64,000 nucleotides of DNA from Hordeum vulgare subsp. vulgare (GCF_904849725.1 NC_058523.1:341723948-341787947); one strand, 5' to 3'. Counted from the first letter of the stretch, positions 23,221 through 36,432 are shown. The notes: a model not told the origin generated them from the sequence alone. Program-made: numbers and translations.

Positions 23221-23414
23221 AGGAGAAATCAAGATCTATCCAAGTAGTACTCAGAAACTCTTCTCTTGCATTTACTTTTGTTGCCAGTTGCCTCTCATTT
23301 TCCTCTCCCCCACTTCACATTTTCCGTTTTCATTCGCCTTTCTCCTTCGCCGTTTTCTTTTGCCCTTGCCGGTTTCTTGCTTGCTTGTGTGCTTGTTTGG
23401 TTGTTGAAGACATC

Positions 23415-25593
23415 ATGTCTGAAAACACCAAACTTTGCGACTTCTCGAGCACTAATAATAATGATTTTATTAGTACTCCGATTGCTCCCGCCACTAGTGC
23501 GGAATCGTATGAAATCAACGCAGCTTTGCTGAATCTTGTTATGAAAGATCAATTCTCTGGCCTTCCTAGTGAAGATGCCGCATCCCATCTCAATACCTTC
23601 ATTGAGCTTTGTGATATGCAAAAGAAAAGAGATCTGGGTAATGTCGTGATTAAGTTGAAACTTTTTCCTTTCTCATTGCGAGATCGCGCAAAAACTTGGT
23701 TTTCTTCTTTCCCTAAAAATAGTATCGATTCTTGGAATAGGTGCAAAGATGCTTACATATCCAAGTATTTTCCGCCGGCTAAGATCATCTCCTTACGTAA
23801 CGATATCATGAATTTCGAGCAACTTGATCATGAACACGTTGCACAATCTTGGGAGAGGATGAAGCTTATGATTAGAAATTGTCCTGCTCATGGCTTGAGT
23901 TTGTGGATGATTATACAAATCTTTTACACTGGCTTGAATTTTTGCTTCTCGCAATATCTTGGACTCCGCCTCAGGTAGAACATTCATGGAAATCACGTTA
24001 GGAGACGCTACAAAACTCCTAGACAATATCATGACCAACTACTCTCAGTGGCACACTGAAAGGTCGCGTGCTAGCAAAAAGGTGCATGCTATAGAAGAGA
24101 TTAACTCGCTTAGTGCTAAGATGGACGAGTTGATGAATTTTGTTGCTAGTAGAAACGCTACCGTAGATCCTATTGGCGTGCCACTATCTTCTTTGATTGA
24201 GAGTAGCAACGCTAGTTTGGACGTGAATTTTGTTGGTATGAACAATTTTGGCAACAACAATGCTTTTAGAGGAAACTATGTTCCTAGGCCTTTTCCTAGT
24301 AACTCCTCTAACAATTATGGCAATTCCTACGGCAACACTTATGGAAATCATAACAAATTACCCTTTGATCTAGACAGTAATATCAAAGAGTTCATCAACT
24401 CTCAAAAGATTTTCAATGCGTCCATAGAGGAAAAACTACTCAAAATAGACGATTTGGCTAAGAGTGTTGATAGGATGTCTTGTGATATTGATGCTTTGAA
24501 AGTTAGATGCGCTCCTCCCAAGATCAACTTGGATGAAACTTTGAAAGCTATGTGTATCTCCATGAATGAGAGCAAAGAAAGAACCGCCCAAATTCGCGCT
24601 AGACATGAATGGTTTAAAAGGGTGTGTTCTAGTGATGCAAATCACGAATATCTTAAAGTGCTTGGTGTGCCTCCTCTTGAATCTTTGTTTTTGCATGTCA
24701 AACCTACTTATGGAGGGGTTGGATATGAATCCACTTTGGTTGAAAAATGCCCCGATGATTCGGAGTCCACCTATCTTGATGAGAAAGGTGTGGAGAGTGG
24801 AGTAGAAGAAGTCAAAATTTTGGGTAGTAATGAAACTCCCACTTTGGATTTCAAGGAATTCAATTATGATAATTGCTCCTTGTTTGAATGCATTTCTTTG
24901 ATGCAATCCATTGCAAACTCTCCACATGCTTATAGTCAAAGCAAAGCCTTTACCGCGCATATCGTAGATGCTATGATGAAATATCTTGAAGAGAAGCTCG
25001 AACTAGAAGTCTCTATACCTAGAAAACTTCATGATGAGTGGGAACCTACTATCAAAATCAAGATCAAAAACTATGAGTGCAATGCTTTGTGTGATTTGGG
25101 TGCTAGTGTTTCCGCGATTCCAAAGTCTTTATGTGATATTGAAGAGTGTTCTCTTAATTTGCATCTTGCAGATTCTACCATCAAGAAGCCCATGGGGAGG
25201 ATCGATGATGTTCTTATTGTTGCAAATAAGAACTATGTACCCATGGATTTCATTGTACTTGACATAGATTGCAATCCTTCATGTCCCGTTATTCTTGGTA
25301 GACCTTTCCTAAGGACTATTGGTGCTATCATCGATATGAAGGAAGGGAATATTAGATTTCAATTTCCCTTAAAGAAGGGCATGGAGCACTTTCCTAGAAA
25401 GAAAATAAGATTGCCTTATGAATCTATGATGAGGGCTACTTATGGTTTGAGTACCAATGATGACAATACGCGATTCCATCACTTTCGCCTAGCTAAGGGC
25501 GTTAAACAAAACCGCTTGTTGGGAGGCAACCCAAAGAATCTATCCTTTTTCTTTCTGTTTTGTGTCTTCCACACTTTCATAATTCTGTTATGA
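23415..25593 (+). pseudogene. Gypsy-2 Gag-protease, one frameshift
   Basis: The ATG at 23415 (MSENTKL) starts a Gag of the Gypsy type: a WFSSFPKNSIDSW core near 23700 and YFPPAKI near 23770. One extra base near 23958 shifts the frame; the next 540 codons are fully open to 25593. That part has an Asn/Tyr-rich spacer (about 24240-24350), a coiled-coil-like stretch, and the protease motifs CDLGASVSAIPKSL (about 25090) and VILGRPFL (about 25290). No CCHC knuckle, reverse transcriptase or integrase is present. The open frame upstream of 23415 comes from the LTR and leader and is not taken as coding. With a single lesion this is among the best-preserved coding regions in the window. Confidence 0.82.
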
Positions 25594-28124
25594 TTGTGTT
25601 TTTTGTGTTTCTTTTTGCTTTTGTCCCAAGCAAAACCGTTATGATTAGTCTTGAGGATGATCGTTTCGTCACGCTGGAAAAGACAAAAACTTTCTGCTCA
25701 CGAAAAGAATTTTCGTTTTTTTCTGTAAGAGATTTTGAGTTGATTCCTTTTGCTTCTGATTGCTACGCAAATTCTTCAGACTGTAGTAATTTTTTAGAAT
25801 GATTGAAGTACCAGAGGTATACGAAACATACAGATTGCTACAGACTGGTCTGCTGTTAACAGATTCTGTTTTTGTTGTGTTGGTTGCTTATTTTGATGAA
25901 ACTATGGATAGTATCGGGGGGTATTAGCCATGGAAGATTGAAAGTACAGTAACCCAACATCAGCACAAGTATAATTTAAGTTTTCTACATTACCTAAGGA
26001 AGTGGTGGTTTGCTTTCTTGTACTAATGTTATCACGAGTTTCTGTTTAAGTTTCGTGTTGTGAAGTTTTTAAGTTTTGGGTGAAGTTCTTATGGACAAAA
26101 AGATAAAGAGTGGCAAGAGCTCAAGCTTGGGGATGCCCAAGGTACCCCAAGATATTCAAGGTTGTCGTAAAAGCCTAAGCTTGGGGATGCCCCGGGAAGG
26201 CATCCCCCCTCTCGTCTTCAATCCATCGGTAACGTTACTTGGGGCTATATTTTTATTCACCACATGTTATGTGTTTTTTCTTGGAGCATATTGTATCGTA
26301 GGAGTCTGTTAATTTCTTGTGTCACAATCATCCTTGCTGCACACCTAGAGAGAGATACATGCACACACCGTGATTTTGTCGAGCTTCACTTATATCTTTT
26401 GGTAGACAATTTAGCTCACATGTGCTTCGCTTATATCTTTTGAGCTAGATACTTTTGCTCTACGTGCTTCACTTATATCTTTTAGAGTGCAGCGGTGCGT
26501 GGCTTGGTAGTTTATCTATGCTTTGAAAGTAGTCTCAAAAGGGGTAGTTATCCAAAGGGATACGAAAACTTCCACCTTCATGTGCATTGAATAGTAGAGA
26601 AGTTTGATTCATCTCAATTAGTTTTGAGTTGTGGTTATGGTAATATTAAAATCATGCTAGTAAGGTGTTGTGGATCTAGAAATACTTGTTTTGAAGTTAG
26701 TGATTCACATAGCATGCACGTATGGTGAACCGCTATGTGATGAAGTCTGAGCATGACTAGTATATTGATTGTCATCCTTTGCCTGGCGGTCGGGATCGCG
26801 CGATGGTTTATACCTACCAACCCTTCCCCTAGGAGTATGCGTTGAATGCTTTGTTTCGATTACTAATAAAACTTTTGCAGCAAGTATATGAGTTCTTCAT
26901 GACTAATGTTGAGTGCATGGTTTAGATGCACTTTCACCTTCCACCATCACTATCTTCTTTAGTACCTTGCAACTTTCACGGGTGCATAAACCTACCATAT
27001 AGCCTCCCTCAAAACAGCCACCATACCTACCTACTATGGCTTTTGCAAAGTCATTCCGAGATATATTGCCATGCAACTACCACCATGACATGTGCCACCA
27101 CGTCTACATTGCGTTTGCACGATCGTAAGATAGCTAGCATGATGTTTCCATTGATGTCTATACCATGATAGATCATTGCCACGGTACCCTACCGAAGGCA
27201 TTCCGTATAGAGTCATAATTGCTCTAAGTTTTGAGTTGAAAGTGTGATGATCATAATTATTGGAGCATTGTCCCATGTGAGGAAATAAAAGAGGCCAAAG
27301 AAGCCCATAAAAAAGAGGCCAAAGAGCCCACCAAAATTAACAAATGAGAGAAAAAGAGAGAAGGGACAATGCTACAACTTTTTCCACACTTGTGCATATT
27401 GAGCACCATGATCTTCATGATTAAGAGTCTCTCGTTTTGTCACCACCATATAGCTAGTGGGAAATTTTCATCATATAACTTGGCTTGTATATTCCAATGA
27501 TAGGCTTCCTCAAATTTGCCTTAGGTCTTCATGAGCAAGCAAGTTGCATGCACACCCACTAGTTTTCTTTAAAGAGCTTTCACATACTTGTAGCTCTAGT
27601 GCATCATTTGTATGGCAATCCCTACTCATTCACATTGATATCTATTGATGAGCATCTCCACAGCTCATTGATATGACTAGTAAATGTGACTATCTTCTTT
27701 TTTTCCTTGCAACCTCCACCACATTCCAGACCATCTATAGTGCTATAACCATGGCTCACGCTCATATATTGCGCGAGAATTGAAAATGTTTGAGAAAGTA
27801 AAGGTGTGAAACAATTACTTGGCCAATACCCGGGTTGTGCATGGTTTAAATTCATTGTGCAATGATGATAGAGCATAGCCATCCTATATGATTTTATAGG
27901 GATAACTTTCTTTTGGCCTTGTTATTTTCAAAGTTCATGATTACTTTGCTAGTTTGCTTCAATTATTATTGTTTCCACGTCAATAGAAAAGTATTGTTTT
28001 GAATCTAATGGATCTGAACATTCACGTCACATAAGAGGAATTACAAAGGACACCTATGCTAGGTAGCATGAAAGCATCAAAAATTCATTCTTATCACTTC
28101 CCGACTCGAGAACGAGCAGGAGTT
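25594..28124 (+). other. Noncoding 3' tail of Gypsy-2
   Basis: About 2.5 kb without a supportable ORF. It holds two internal polypurine-like copies and a hairpin at 26123-26207, and three copies of a CTTCACTTATATCTTTT-like phrase at about 26384-26480. Confidence 0.6.
26123..26207 (+). repeat. Two internal polypurine-tract copies and a perfect hairpin
   Basis: AAGCTTGGGGATGCCC occurs at 26123-26138 and 26177-26192, matching the true tract at 28125-28138. The second copy forms a 9-bp perfect stem, GGGGATGCC with GGCATCCCC (26183-26191 and 26199-26207), around the loop CCGGGAA. Confidence 0.75.
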
Positions 28125-28139
28125 AAGCTTGGGGATGCT
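28125..28139 (+). other. Gypsy-2 polypurine tract
   Basis: AAGCTTGGGGATGCT directly before the 3' LTR start TGATACATC. Confidence 0.8.
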
Positions 28140-29612
28140 TGATACATCTCAAACGTATCTATAATTTTTGATAATTTCACGCTGTTATCTTGCCTTCTTT
28201 GTATGTTTTTGGGACTAACTTATTAATTCAGTGCCAAGTGCCAGTTCCTGTTTTTTTAGATCTGATTTTGGAACGGAGTCCAAACGGAAGAAAAACCCCG
28301 AAATGATATTTTTCCCGAACGGAAGAAGTCCAGGGGGCTTTTGGGCCAAGCCAGGTGGGCTCCAGGGAGCCCACAAGCCCCCACTCCGCCACCAGGGGGG
28401 AGGCGGCGGTGGGCAGGCTTGTGGCCTCCCTGGCCGACCGCTGACCTAGGTCTTTGGCCAATAAATTCCCAAATATTCCGCAAAAAATCAGAGATCTCAT
28501 CTGGAGACCCTTCCCGGCACCCTGCCGGAGGGGACTTTGGAGTTGGAGGGCTTCTTCGTTATCATCATCGCCCCTCCAATGACTCATGAGTAGTTCACTT
28601 CAAACCTACGGGTCCGTAGTTAGTAGCTAGATGGCTTCTTCTCTCTCTTGGATCTTCAATACAAAGTTCTCCATGATCTTCATGGAGATCTTTCCGATGT
28701 AATCTTCTTTGGCGGTGTGTTTCTCGACATCCGATGAATTGTGGACTTGTGATCAGATTATCTATGATATATATTTGAGTCTTTGCTAATTTCTTATATG
28801 CATGATTTGTTATCCTTGTAAGTCTCTCCGAGTCTTGGGTTTTGTTTGGCCAACTAGATCTATGATTCTTGCAATGGGAGAAGTGCTTGGTTTTGGGTTC
28901 TGCCATGTGGTGACCTTTCCCAGTGACAGTAGGGGCAGCAAGGCACACATCAAGAAGTTGCCAGCAAGGGTAAAAATATGGAGTTTTATCATTGGTTTGA
29001 GATTATCCCTCTACATCATGTCATCTGGCTTAAGGCGTTACTCTGTTCTTATGGACTTAATACACTAGATGCATGCTGGATAGCGGTCGACGTGTGGAGT
29101 AATAGTAGTAGATGCAGAAAGTATCGGTCTACTTGTTTCGGACGTGATGCCTATAGAAATAATCATTGCATAGATATCGTCACGACTCAGCACAGTTCTA
29201 TCAATTGCTCGACAGTAATTTTTTCACTCACTGTCTACTTGCTTTCATGAGAGAAGCCACTAGTAAACACTACGGCCCCCGGTTCTATTCACATCCATCG
29301 TTTACAACTCCGCTTTTACTTTGCTTTGTTACTTCGTTGCTTTCATTTCTCACTTGGCAAACAATCTATAAGGGATTGACAACCCCTTCATAGCGTTGGG
29401 TGCAAGTTTTTGTGTTTGTGCAGGATCTTGAGATACTCCTCCGTCGGATTGATACCTTGGTTCTCAAACTGAGGGAAATACTTACCTCCGCTGTGCTACA
29501 TCATCCTCTGCGCTTCGAGGGAACACCAACGCAGAAGGATTCCTGGTGTCGTCAACGTGCCCATTACTGGTGCCACAGGAAGGTCTTTTGTGCAGTAGCA
29601 TAACGGACATCA
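28140..29612 (+). repeat. Gypsy-2 3' LTR
   Basis: 1473 bp, TGATACATC to ACGGACATCA, shorter than the 5' copy through several small deletions near its start and at about 28250 and 28490. Confidence 0.9.
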
Positions 29613-30849
29613 CCTCCTACTGCAAGGAGGAGTCTTCGGCCGAGGCAAGGAGGGAGGAGTCCTCCTCCAATTCGGTTTGGTGGAGGACTCCTTCCTATCT
29701 TGTCCACCTCCTTATTTTTTTTCTTTTACTTTTTTATTATTGCCTTGGCAGAAATAGCCTTATTGGGCTGGCCTCACTAGTGCACAAAGGGCTGGTGCGC
29801 TACCCATGGGCCTATTTGGTTATCTCCCGGGTGGGTGGCCCCTCCCGGTAAAACCCCGGAACCCATTCGTCACTCCCGGTACTTTACCGGTAATGCTCGA
29901 AATTTTTCCAAAAGCCAAATGCAACAATCCTATATATCAATCTTCACTTTTGTATAATTCCGGAGACACTCGGAACGCACGGGATCTCATCCGGGACTCC
30001 AAACAACATTCGGTTACCAACATCAATAATTCAACTATACCGAAAACGTCACCGAACCTTAAGTGTGCACACCCTGCGGGTTCAAGAACTATGTAGACAT
30101 GACAGAGACACTCTCCGGTCAATATCCAATGGCGGGATCTAGACGTCCATATTGGATCCTACATATTCTACGAAGATCTTATCGAATGAAGCTATATGTC
30201 AAGGATTCACACAATCCCGTACATCATTCCCTTTGTCCTTCGATACGTTACTTGCCCGATATTCGATAGTTGGTATCACCATACCTATTTCAATCGCGTT
30301 ACCGGCAAGTCTCTTTACTCGTTCCGTAATACAAGATCCCATGGCTAACTCTTTAGTCACATTGCTTGCAAGGCTTGTTTGTTATGTTGTATTACAGAGT
30401 GGGACCTGAGATACCATTCCGTCACACGGAGTGACAGATCTCAGTCTTGATCCATGCTAACTCAACGGACACCTTCGGAGATGCCTTTATATTCACCCAG
30501 TAACGTTGTGACATTTGATACACACAAGGCATTCCTCCGGTGTCAGTGAGTTACATGATCTCATGGTCATAGGAATGTATAGTTGACATGCAGAAAACAA
30601 TAGCAACAAAATGACACGATCATATGCTACGTTTATAGTTTGGGTCTTTGTCCCCCGTCATCAAGTGACAACACTTGTCTATGGCTAGGAAACCTTAACC
30701 ATCCTTCACCAACAGGCTAGTCAACTAGAGGCTCACTAGGAACATAGTTTTGTCTATAGATCCACACATGCATTTATGTTTCCATTCAATACAATTATAG
30801 CATGGATAATAAACGATTTCAGTATTGCCTCTAGGGTATATTTCCAACG
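29613..30849 (-). repeat. Angela 3' LTR, segment 3
   Basis: Continues from 19040 and matches about 47170-48465. It ends TATTTCCAACG where the 5' LTR has CAACA, a terminal base change. Confidence 0.88.
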
Positions 30850-30863
30850 GTCTCCCACTTGCA
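30850..30863 (-). other. Angela polypurine tract
   Basis: The - strand GCAAGTGGGAGACC abuts the 3' LTR, as in BARE-1/Angela elements. Confidence 0.75.
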
Positions 30864-30954
30864 CTAGAGTCAATAATCTAGCTTCACATCTCTATGTGAT
30901 TTACAATGTAATGAATCTAACACCCATACAGTTCTGGTGTTGATCATTTTTTGC

Positions 30955-32544
30955 TCATGGAAGAGGTTTAGTCAGTGGATCTGCAACATTCAGATCCGTG
31001 TGCACTTGGCAAATATTTATGTCCTCCGCCTTGTTGTAATCCCGGATGGCATTGAAGCGTCGCTTTATGTGTATGGTCCTCTTCTGAAACCTTGGTTCCT
31101 TTGCTAGAGCAATGGCACGAGTGTTGTCATTGAACAGATTGATTTTGTCCAGTGCACTTGGCACTACTTCAAGATCTGACATGAACTGCTTCACCCAGAC
31201 ACCCTCCTTAGTCGCCTCTGAGGCAACTATGTACTCTGCTTCACATGTAGAATCAGCAACGACGCTTTGCTTGGGACTGCACCAGCTTACCACACCCCCC
31301 TTAAGAATAAATATGTATCTGGTTTGAGACTTAGAATCATCCGGTCAGTGTCAAAGCTTGCATCGACGTAACCCTTTACGACAAGCTCTTCGTCACCTCC
31401 ATAAAGGAGAAACATTTCCTTAGTCCTTTTCAGGTACTTCAGAATATTCTTGATCGCTGCCCAGTGTTCCACTCCTGGATCACTTTGAAACCTGACTGCC
31501 ATACTTATGGCCAGGCTGACATCCGGTATTGTGCAAAACATTTCATACATGATAGACTCTATGGCTGAGGCATAGGGGACGACACTCATCTTTTCTATCT
31601 TCTGCAGCTACTCGACATTCAGTCTTACTCAACTTTATACCTTGTAACACAGGCAAGAACCTCTTCTTGCATTGTTCCATTTTGACCTTCTTCAAAACTT
31701 TATCAAGGTATGTGCTTTGTGAAAGAGCTATTAGGCACCTTGACCTATCTCTATGGATCTTTATGCCCAATATGTAAGCAGCTTCTCCTAGGCCCTTCAT
31801 TGAAAAACTATTATTCAAGTAATCCTTTACGCTTTCCAAAAACTCTACATTGTTTCCAATCAGCAATATGTCATCCACATATAATATTAGAAACACAATA
31901 GAGCTCCCACTCACTTTCTTGTAAATACAAGCTTCCCCCAAAACTGGTATAAACCCAAACGCCTTGATCACCTCATCAAAGCGCTGATTTCAACGCCGAG
32001 ATGCTTGCACGAGTCCATAAAAGGATCGCTGGAGCTTGCATACTTTGTCTGCATTTTTTGGATCGACAAAATCTTCGGGTTGCATCATATACAACTCTTC
32101 CTTAAGAAACACGTTAAGGAACGTCGTTTTGACATCCATCTGCCAGATTTCATAATCGAAAAATGCAGCTATTGCTAACATGATTCAGACGGACTTAACA
32201 ATCGCTACGGGTGAGAATGTCTCATCATAGTCAACTCCTTGAACTTGTGAAAAACTCTTTGCAACAAGTCGAGCTTTATAAACGGTCACGTTACCGTCTG
32301 CGTCCGTCTTCTTCTTAAAGATCCATTTGTTCTTAATACCCTTTCGACCTTCGGGTAATACTTCCAAAGTCCATACTTTGTTTTCATACATAGATCCTAT
32401 CTTCGATTTCATGGCTTCTAACCATCTGTTGGAATCTGGGCCCACCATTGCTTCTCCATAATTCGTCGGTTCATTGTTGTCCAACAACATGATTGACAAG
32501 ATAGGATTCCCGTACCACTCATGAGCAGTCCGTGCTCTTGTCAA
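30955..32544 (-). pseudogene. Angela reverse transcriptase and RNase H, decayed
   Basis: In order on the - strand: the start of the Copia RT region with KNKWIFKKKTDADG (about 32320); QMDVKTTFLN (about 32125); the catalytic YVDD in LILYVDDILLIG (about 31880); RNase H motifs YVDASFDTD (about 31365), CEAEYI (about 31240) and FNDNTRAIALAK (about 31135); and a terminus ADPLTKPLP at 30957. A TGA near 32184 stands where Arg is usual (CGA to TGA), another near 31988, and frames shift near 31560 and 31290. The linker from integrase, 32545-32859, is also broken. Confidence 0.85.
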
Positions 32545-32859
32545 CGTGCATGGTCCGACAGTAACTTGATCTAAAGCTTCATGATCACCATCATTAGCAT
32601 CCTCTTCAACTCGTGTTGCCTCGACAGAAATTTATTTCTGTCCTGCGCCACCATCTGGTTGAAGCAAAGGTTGTACAACCTCATCAAGTTCTATCTTCCT
32701 CCCACTCAATTCTTTCGAGAGAAACTCTTTCTCAAGAAAAGCTCCGTTATTAGCGACAAACACTTTGCCCTCGGATCTGAGATAGAAGGTATACCCAACT
32801 GTCCCTTTGGGGTAACCTATGAATACACACTTTTTCGCTCTGGATTCCAGCTTTTAAGG

Positions 32860-34053
32860 CTAAAGCTTTTTGACATAAGCATCACATCCCCAAACTTTAA
32901 GAAACGACAACTTTGGCTTCTTGCCATACCACAGTTCATATGGTGTCGTCTCAATGGATTTTGATGGTGCCCTATTTAAAGTGAATGCTGCTGTGTCCAA
33001 TGCATAGCCCCAAAACAATAACGGCAAATCGGTAAGAGACATCATAGAACGCACCATATCTCATAAAGTACAATTACAACATTCGGACACACCATTGCGT
33101 CGTGGTGTTCCAGGCGGTGTCAACTGTGAAACAATTCCCCATTGTCTTAAGTGAGCACCAAACTCGTAACTCAGATAGTCACCTCCTCGATCGGATTGTA
33201 GGAATTTGATCTTCTTGTTACGATGATTTGGAACTTCACTCTGAAATTGCTTCAACTTTTCAAAACTTTTAGATTTGTGCTTCATCAAGCAGATATAGCC
33301 ATACCTACTCAAATCGTGAGTGAATGTGATAAAATAATGATATCTGTCGCGCGCCTCTATGCTAATCGGTCCGCACACATCGGTATGTATGATCTCCAAC
33401 AAGTCACTTGCACGCTCCAATGTTCCAGAGAATGGAGTCTTACTCATCTTGCCCATGAGACATGGTTCGCATGTGTCAGGTGCTTCAAAATCAAGTGACT
33501 CCAAAAGTCCACCAGCATGGAGTTTCTTCATGTGTTTTACACCAATATGACCTAAGCGGCAATGCCACAAGAAAGTGGCGCTATCGTTATTAACTCTACA
33601 TCTTCTGGTCTCAATGTTATGGACATGAGTGTCATCACTATCGAGATTCAATATGAACAAACCCCTCACGTTGGGTGCATTACCATAAAAAATATTACTC
33701 ATATAAATAGAACAACCATTATTCTCTGACTTAAATGAGTAACTGTCTCGCAATAAACAAGATCCAGATATAATGTTCATGCTCAACGCAGGCACTAAAT
33801 AACAATTATTTAAGTTCATCACTAATCTCGATGGTAACTGAAGTGAGACCGTGCCGACGGTGATCGCATCAACCTTGGAACCGTTTCCAACACGCATCGT
33901 CACTTCATCCTTCGCGAGCATTCGTTTATTCCGCAGTTCCCGTTTTGAGTTGCAAATGTGAGCAACAAAACCGGTATTAAATACCCAGAAACTACTACGA
34001 GAGCTGGTGAGGTACACATCAATAACATGTATATCAAATATACCTTATTTGGC
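32860..34053 (-). pseudogene. Angela protease and integrase, decayed
   Basis: Protease at about 33985-33960 reads WVFNTGFVAHICNS, so the catalytic Asp of the D-T-G motif is Asn. Integrase zinc motif: WHCRLGHIGVKHMKKL and CEPCLMGKM (about 33570-33440). Core residues are present: HTDVCGP (about 33390), SDRGGDY (about 33190) and the Glu in NGVSE (about 33080). A TGA follows at about 33061, and the frame reopens to GCDAYVKKL at 32860. It is inactive through both the stop and the protease change. Confidence 0.87.
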
Positions 34054-34058
34054 GTTGA

Positions 34059-35764
34059 TGAAAGGACCACGATGACGCCTAGACGGGGGTGAATAGGCTA
34101 TTTAAAAACTTCTTCGGATTTGTCTTAAACCTAATGCGGAAATAAACTAAGAGGATACTTTTCAAGCACAAATCCTAAATGCAATAGGCACCGCAACGTG
34201 CACCAACAACACGATCTACCAAGATGGACACAACACGGTTACTAACAAGCACAAGTAAGTTACAAAAACTTACTTGAGCTATATCACACGACGAGTAGGT
34301 GAACGACACAAGATACTAGATCACACTATAGCACACGATATATCAAAAGCTGCATGTGTGAACGTGTGGATATAGAGGGTATGCTTGAAGGATTAATCTT
34401 GTACAAAGAAATAGCCAACACAATATAATGAGCACAAACAATATGCAATGTATGTATGCTCAAGTAACACAACTAAACCACAAGTAAGGAGTTAGGGTTA
34501 GGGATAACCAAGGTCACTGAGACAAAGATGTATCCCGATGTTCACTTCCTTGGAGGGAAGCTAGTCACCGTTAGAGAGGTGGATGTTACCACGAAGGCAC
34601 ACCAATGCCACGAAGGCTCACCCTATTCTCCCATTGAGATAACACCACGAAGGCGTTTCTCAATCAATAGTGGTAAGCCTTTGAGGTGGCTTCCAAACCC
34701 TCACAAACTTTTCTGAGGGTAATCACACGGATTGATTCCTCTCCGAAGAACTCTTACCGCCTAGGAGTCTCCAACCTCCAACAGTAACAATATCACGGGG
34801 AATGCTCAAAACTTGCTCAAATCTCAAATAGCTTGGGTTGAGAGGAGGAGAGGGAGACGATCTATCTTTTGAATCGAACAACTCTCAAAGGGGCTCACAA
34901 ATGCTCCTGTGATCTAAGATTTGGTGTGAGAAAATGTGTGTGAGGTAGAAATGTGTTCTTATCAAGATATGGCTGTGTTGGGCACACAATCTATCCTCCG
35001 AAGGGGCCCGGACGACCAGAAGTCTCCGGATGTCTGAGAGTTTGGATCTGATCAAAGGCTCAGCATATCCGAAGGAGGTCAAACGTCCGGCCCTCGGACG
35101 TCCGGAGGGATCCGGATGTTCGAGATTTTGACTCTGTTACAAGCCTCCGGAATACCGAAGGGGTCGGTCGTCCGGCCCTCGGACGTCCGGGGTGAGCCGG
35201 ATGTCCGAGAGTTTGTTACTGTTGGGTTCTGTATGGAAGATCTCAAATGAGAAGTGGATATGTAGTTTTGAGAAAATTTATCGCAAGGCCCGTGATCCCC
35301 TCTTAATAGTGCGGGATCCCTAAAGACTCAAGAATCATCAAAAGGGTACTGATGATCCATACTTGAGTGTATACTTTTATTCGCTGATCATCACTCGGCA
35401 CCACTAACGTCAAAGGAACTGATACCTTTGAGTTAGCCCTTTCACATGAGCTTGATGTTGTTATTCCTTCTTGGCTCAAGTTGAAAGCAAGACATGATGA
35501 AGTCTTCAAGTATCTCTCCCATACACAATGTGGAAAGTCTAGCTTATGTATTCATCCTCATTTGTCCACCATGTGAACATCCACAAGAATCAAGCATGTA
35601 GTGTTCAGGAATGCTTATCTTGATCTTGTCCTTGTTAGCACATGAGCTTGTCCTTATCAACACAAGATCATTAACAATAGCTTAAGAGGGGATTAGTGAT
35701 TAGTTGTCTATATGCGTGTTGTCAGCAACATCAAAACATGATAAAGGGCATGATTGCACTTTCA
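34059..35764 (-). repeat. Non-autonomous Sirevirus-like 3' LTR
   Basis: 1706 bp, very similar to 42884-44603. It contains CCGGACGTCC-type palindromes at about 34990-35215. Confidence 0.9.
34990..35215. repeat. CGGACGTCCG-type palindrome cluster in the LTR
   Basis: Repeats of CCCTCGGACGTCCGG, TCCGGATGTCCGAGAG and CGGACGACC. The 5' LTR has the same cluster at about 43825-44045, and a related array lies at 38119-38315. Confidence 0.8.
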
Positions 35765-36311
35765 ATCTCCCCCTTTTTGGTAGTTGATGACAACATACAT
35801 ATAGCTCTCAAAAATAGTAATAAACATGTGTGGCTTAGGAGAGATTTGTTACGATGCTTATGAAGCTCCCCCTTATAGTATGCATGGTAAGAATGAATGG
35901 GAGAGTTTTGTCGAAACTCCCCCTGATTATATGCTTAGTAAAATAGGTAAGTGCGAGAGCTCCCCCTTAATGCGTGCTTTGAAGATAATAGCATGATATA
36001 ACATTACACCATAATAGTTCAACAATACATAGCATATCATATGAATCAATAATACATAGCATATCATATGAATCAAAGCATATCATATGAATCAATAGGA
36101 TAGCTTAAAACTCATCATCATATGACACAACGATAATATCATGATATCTCATCACCACATGATAGTTTAACAATACATCATCCATAAGTGATGGCATAGC
36201 ACATCATCCATAAGTATCGTTACATGATGACACATCATTAAGTTCGACATACTATACATTATGAGAAAAACAAAAATCAAAACTAAGATAAGATAATGTC
36301 CTCCCCCTTTG
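35765..36311 (-). other. 3' untranslated region with multiple polypurine tracts
   Basis: The true tract is 35765-35778 (- strand AAAAAGGGGGAGAT). Further AAGGGGGAGC/AGGGGGAGT copies lie at 35865-35874, 35916-35926, 35959-35969 and 36300-36311. Multiple tracts before the 3' LTR are a Sirevirus trait. A tandem repeat with AGCATATCATATGAATCAA, three copies, lies at 36029-36096. Confidence 0.7.
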
Positions 36312-36432
36312 GCATCAAGGACCAAAAAGGAAGGAACCTGGCAATGCTACCACATACTCAAATATCACCCTCATCAAGATCATCATCATCAGGCAGGCCA
36401 CTGCCACCAGCCTCGTGAAGAAACTCAGCCCA

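Larger units (their letters stand above)
19041..29612 (+). mobile_element. Gypsy-2: gag-protease-only LTR retrotransposon
   Basis: LTRs begin TGATACGT/TGATACAT and end ACGGACATCA. The left LTR is split by a solo LTR. The primer-binding site follows the left LTR and the polypurine tract precedes the right one, so it runs on the + strand. The only ORF is gag-protease (23415-25593); 25594-28124 is noncoding. The imperfect duplication CCTCT/CCTCC flanks it. Without polymerase and integrase it must be mobilised in trans. Confidence 0.88.

Noticed and set aside
23127..23414. Upstream extension of the Gypsy-2 gag ORF
   Set aside because: It crosses the LTR end and primer-binding site; the ATG at 23415 is the sensible start.
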